Part shown: piece by piece, positions 60,693 to 64,000 of the stretch | Layout of the letters: the number at the start of each line of letters is the position of its first letter | Position numbering within the stretch: the first letter of the stretch is position 1 | NCBI GenBank assembly: GCA_026390575.1 | Contig: JAPLFR010000009.1 | Span: 310,001 to 374,000, forward strand | Origin: Ignavibacteriales bacterium | GTDB lineage: Bacteria > Bacteroidota > Ignavibacteria > UBA10030 | Length of the DNA: 64,000 bases | Reading direction: 5' to 3' | Notes under the pieces: model-generated | The model's input: the letters and a program-made list of their open reading frames with translations, nothing else | Database searches by the model: none | Told to the model about the DNA's origin: nothing | Translations under genes and position numbers: made by a program

Positions 60693-61457
60693 ATGCAGTT
60701 ACTTGAAATTAAGAATTTGCATGCGAGTGTGAATGGAAATGAAATCCTGCGCGGGATCAATTTGACGGTGAATGCTGGAGAAGTTCATGCAATTATGGGG
60801 CCGAACGGTTCGGGAAAGAGTACGCTTGCCGGAGTGCTTGCAGGGCGTGAAGCATATAACGTGACCGATGGTCAGGTGTTGTATAAAGGAATTAATTTAT
60901 TGGAAATGATTCCCGAAGAACGCGCGCGCGAAGGATTGTTTCTTGCCTTTCAATATCCGGTGGAAATTCCAGGCGTGAATAATTCCTATTTTCTCAAGGA
61001 AGCGCTCAACGCTATTCGCAAGCATAAAGGACTAGAACAACTTGATGCGATTGATTTTTTGACGCTCATCAAACAGAAAGTTAAAATAGTGGAGATGGAC
61101 GAAAGTTTTTTGAACCGTCCTGTAAATGAGGGATTCTCCGGCGGCGAAAAGAAACGCAACGAAATATTCCATATGGCAGTGCTCGAACCGATATTATCAA
61201 TACTCGATGAAACAGATTCCGGCCTCGACATCGACGCGCTCAGAACTGTTTCGGAAGGTGTGAACAAACTTCGATCGCATGAAAATGCGACAATTGTCGT
61301 GACGCATTATCAACGGCTGCTCAATTATATTATTCCGGATGTAGTTCATGTCATGAAGGATGGAAGATTCGTCAAATCCGGTGGTAAGGAACTTGCACTG
61401 GAACTTGAAGACCGCGGGTACGATTGGATCCACGAAGAGGCCGGACAGATAGCCTAA
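60693..61457 (+). CDS. sufC: Fe-S assembly ATPase SufC
   Basis: A 254-residue ABC-type ATPase of the SufC family: Walker [12 protein letters not shown], signature [10 protein letters not shown], Walker [17 protein letters not shown], and the family end. It drives SufBCD conformational change. Lies 61 bases after sufB; ribosome site agaaggaaa. Confidence 0.96.
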   Translation: MQLLEIKNLHASVNGNEILRGINLTVNAGEVHAIMGPNGSGKSTLAGVLAGREAYNVTDGQVLYKGINLLEMIPEERAREGLFLAFQYPVEIPGVNNSYFLKEALNAIRKHKGLEQLDAIDFLTLIKQKVKIVEMDESFLNRPVNEGFSGGEKKRNEIFHMAVLEPILSILDETDSGLDIDALRTVSEGVNKLRSHENATIVVTHYQRLLNYIIPDVVHVMKDGRFVKSGGKELALELEDRGYDWIHEEAGQIA

Positions 61458-61475
61458 ACGAAGAATAGAAAAAAA

Positions 61476-62810
61476 ATGCAGCCGATCAATCAAAATATTA
61501 AATGGTATCAATCAAAGTTTGAAGCATTTGAGCGGAGTTTGAACGGTGAGAAGTCGACGTCAGTGCATGCAATGCGACGCGATGCGATGCACAGGTTCAT
61601 GGAACTCGGCTTCCCCACAACACGGCAAGAGGAGTGGCGCTTCACCAACATTGTACCTCTCACGAAAATAGAATTCCAGCCCATCCTTCATTATGAATTG
61701 AATGGAGTAACGAAAAACGACATTCAACCTTATGTATTGGAGAGCGCACTGCATGTGGTGTTTCTTGATGGAATGTTCTCACCGGAGTTGTCAGATAGTG
61801 TTTCGTTTCCAGCAGGAATAACGGTTGGAAGTCTGGCAGAAATGTTGAAGAAATACCCGGACACAATTCAGTCGACCATGAATACTAAGGTGATAGGCGA
61901 GGAGAATGCATTCACAACGCTCAATACAGCTTTTTTATGGGATGGTGCTTTTATTTCGGTGCCTCGCGGAGCTGTTCTGGAATATCCGATTCAGCTTCTT
62001 TTTGTCGCAACCAATCGCGAGGAAGTTTTTGCCGCTCAGCCCAGAAATCTTATCATCGCAGGAATCGATAGTCAATTCAAAATTGTCGAGACGTTTGTTG
62101 GTCTTGCCCAAAACACATATCTGACGAACACACTGACAGAAATAGCGCTTGGTGTTCATTCGATTGTCGAGCATGATAAATTGCAAGCAGAAAGCATCAA
62201 CGCGTACCATGTTGGAACGACACATGTGCAGATGAGCGCGGCAAGCCGTTATACGTCGAACGTGATCTCGCTGGGCGGTTCAATTGTTCGGAACAATATT
62301 ACTGCTCGTTTTAGTGCTGAAGGTGCTGAGTGCGTACTCAACGGATTATCGCTCAGCAGAGGCACGCAGATCGTTGATAACCATACAGTCATCGATCATG
62401 CAGTGCCGCATTGCAGCAGTCATGAATTGTACAAGTCGATTCTGGATGGTTCGTCGAAAGGCGTTTTCAACGGGAAAGTATTTGTCAGACAAGACGCGCA
62501 GAAGACCGACGCGAAACAAACGAATAAAACACTGCTCTTGTCCGACGATGCGACGATGAACACGAAACCGCAATTGGAAATATTTGCGGATGATGTGAAG
62601 TGCACACACGGCGCGACCATCGGACAGTTGGATGATGAACAAATATTCTATTTGCGTTCGCGCGGTATCGATCTTGATGCGGCGCGTGACATTCTAACCT
62701 CTGCGTTTGCAAGTGATGTGATCAACCGGATAACGATTGAACCATTGCGCCAGCAAGCAGAACGGACGATTCATGATCGACTAAGTAAGAATCATATATC
62801 AAACTCATGA
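61476..62810 (+). CDS. sufD: Fe-S assembly protein SufD
   Basis: A 444-residue SufD: N-terminal helical region, GFPTTRQEEWRFTNI, a right-handed beta-helix core with VDNHTVIDHAVPHCSSHELYKSILD, and the end QIFYLRSRGIDLDAARDILTSAFA. Heterodimerises with SufB. Its stop overlaps the sufS start (ATGA). Confidence 0.95.
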   Translation: MQPINQNIKWYQSKFEAFERSLNGEKSTSVHAMRRDAMHRFMELGFPTTRQEEWRFTNIVPLTKIEFQPILHYELNGVTKNDIQPYVLESALHVVFLDGMFSPELSDSVSFPAGITVGSLAEMLKKYPDTIQSTMNTKVIGEENAFTTLNTAFLWDGAFISVPRGAVLEYPIQLLFVATNREEVFAAQPRNLIIAGIDSQFKIVETFVGLAQNTYLTNTLTEIALGVHSIVEHDKLQAESINAYHVGTTHVQMSAASRYTSNVISLGGSIVRNNITARFSAEGAECVLNGLSLSRGTQIVDNHTVIDHAVPHCSSHELYKSILDGSSKGVFNGKVFVRQDAQKTDAKQTNKTLLLSDDATMNTKPQLEIFADDVKCTHGATIGQLDDEQIFYLRSRGIDLDAARDILTSAFASDVINRITIEPLRQQAERTIHDRLSKNHISNS

Positions 62811-64000
62811 ACATGAAAAATACATCAACAAGTACGAAACAGGCTGTCATAGATTTCCCGGTGGAGGAGATTCGGAGAGATTTTCCAATTTTATCCACAA
62901 GCGTTCATGGCAAGCCGTTAGTGTATCTTGATAACGCGGCATCAACTCAAAAACCTCATGTGGTGATAGATACCATCAAACGGTACTATTGTTCAGAGAA
63001 TTCTAACGTACATCGCGGTGTGCATTATCTGAGTGAATTAGCAACGAAGAAATATGAGGCAGCGCGCGTAAGTGTGCGGAAATTTCTGAATGCTGAGTCG
63101 GAACGGGAAATTATTTTCGTCCGAGGTGCAACAGAGGCAATCAACCTTGTCGCGGCAACATTTGGCAGACAAAATGTTCATCCTGGCGACGAAGTGCTTA
63201 TTACTGAATTGGAACATCACTCTAATATCGTTCCGTGGCAAATGCTCTGCGAAGAACAAGGAGCAAAACTTCGCATTGCGCCTATTGATGACAATGGTGA
63301 AGTTGTGTTGGAAGAATTTGCGCACTTGCTTTCGGGTAAGACCAAGATTGCTGCTATAAGCCATGTTTCCAACGCGCTTGGCACCGTCAATCCGGTGAAA
63401 CAAATGATTGAGATGGCGCATCAGCACGGAGTTCCTGTGTTGGTGGATGGAGCGCAAGCCGTCCAGCACATGCGCATTGACGTACGAGATCTTGATGCAG
63501 ATTTCTATGCATTTTCATCTCACAAAATTTTTGGTCCAACTGGATTAGGAATACTTTTCGGGAAAGCTCATCTCCTTGAATCTATGCCGCCCTATCAAGG
63601 CGGTGGTGATATGATCAAGTCGGTGACATTTGAAAAAACAATCTTCACCGATATCCCACATAAATATGAAGCAGGAACGCCGCATATTGCAGGTGCAATC
63701 GGTTTGGCGGCGGCGATCGATTATATGAATTTATTTGATTGGAACGTTGTTCAGCAATACGAACAAACACTGCTCCGTTCAGCACAGGAAAGGCTCACGG
63801 CAATTCAAGGTTTGAGAATAATCGGAACGGCAAAAGAAAAAGCTGGAGTTGTGTCGTTTGTCATGGAAGGAATTCATCCTCATGATATTGGGACGATTCT
63901 CGATCAAGAAGGGATCGCAATTCGTACTGGACATCATTGTGCTCAACCGGTGATGCAGAAGTACGGCATTCCGGCGACGGCGAGGGCATCGTTTACGTTT
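62807..64000 (+). CDS. sufS: Cysteine desulfurase SufS (3' end outside window)
   Basis: 398 codons are visible before the window end; only about ten residues are missing. A PLP enzyme of the SufS/Csd class that draws sulfur from cysteine: LDNAASTQKP, ELEHHSNIVPW, the PLP lysine K240 in SSHKIFGPTG, and the active-site Cys378 in RTGHHCAQPVM. The start ATG at 62807 overlaps sufD's stop. It supplies sulfur to SufBCD; a sufU- or sufE-type acceptor may follow outside the window. Confidence 0.93.
   Translation, partial: MNMKNTSTSTKQAVIDFPVEEIRRDFPILSTSVHGKPLVYLDNAASTQKPHVVIDTIKRYYCSENSNVHRGVHYLSELATKKYEAARVSVRKFLNAESEREIIFVRGATEAINLVAATFGRQNVHPGDEVLITELEHHSNIVPWQMLCEEQGAKLRIAPIDDNGEVVLEEFAHLLSGKTKIAAISHVSNALGTVNPVKQMIEMAHQHGVPVLVDGAQAVQHMRIDVRDLDADFYAFSSHKIFGPTGLGILFGKAHLLESMPPYQGGGDMIKSVTFEKTIFTDIPHKYEAGTPHIAGAIGLAAAIDYMNLFDWNVVQQYEQTLLRSAQERLTAIQGLRIIGTAKEKAGVVSFVMEGIHPHDIGTILDQEGIAIRTGHHCAQPVMQKYGIPATARASFTF

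Overview
The window reads as a chromosome segment of an FCB-group bacterium, most likely Ignavibacteria or a close Bacteroidota relative. Three large secreted proteins end in the type IX secretion (T9SS) type A sorting domain (core NYPNPFNP, final KKLVLLK or similar). A bacillithiol synthase (bshA) and a sufBCDS operon led by an Rrf2 regulator fit the same group. The assignment rests on gene content only.

Layout. (1) 1-10.9 kb is an accessory island on the + strand. It has a field of degenerate 21-bp repeats, a small DUF559 nuclease-like gene inside inverted repeats, two tandem ORF6N genes, a giant 1835-residue protein (calcineurin-like phosphoesterase + NACHT NTPase + long helical C-terminus), a membrane patatin phospholipase, and a second DUF559 gene that carries an in-frame palindromic insert. 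The NACHT/patatin pair is the best candidate for an unfamiliar conflict or defence system. (2) 10,950-43,787 is an integrated mobile element of about 32.8 kb. An intact tRNA(CAU) lies at the left end, its last 45 bases are repeated exactly at the right end, and a tyrosine integrase sits 54 bases inside the left copy. Inside are: integrase, excisionase-like protein, a broken HNH gene and a toxin-antitoxin pair (11-13.7 kb); a secreted-protein cargo of propeller protein, esterase, zinc-finger lipoprotein and papain-like protease (14.2-28.4 kb); a leftward plasmid-like module of primase-like protein, coupling ATPase, two Replic_Relax-like proteins, DNA methylase, SSB-like protein, ERF annealing protein, RadC-like and ArdC-like proteins (28.7-41.2 kb); and, next to the right end, a rightward GHKL ATPase fused to a PD-(D/E)XK nuclease. 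Several gene-free gaps in the element fold into long hairpins, and several leftward genes have near-consensus sigma-70-type promoters. (3) 43.8-64 kb is ordinary chromosome: an adhesin-like DUF2807 lipoprotein; nupC, an NCS2 permease and plsC; tRNA-Asn with decayed copies; ybaB-recR, two lipoproteins, pheA and ftsX; a ROK kinase; a 42-bp tandem repeat; bshA; an ABC exporter; then the Rrf2-sufB-sufC-sufD-sufS cluster, with sufS cut by the window end.

How parts work together. The integrase and excisionase-like protein would move the element. The coupling ATPase and Replic_Relax proteins suggest transfer, but no VirB4 or other full secretion channel was recognised, so the element is more likely mobilizable than self-transmissible. 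ERF, the SSB-like protein, ArdC, RadC and the methylase would process and protect its DNA. The T9SS cargo would give a recipient new surface or secreted functions, and the GHKL-nuclease may protect host or element. Functional statements come from motifs read by eye; no database search was run.
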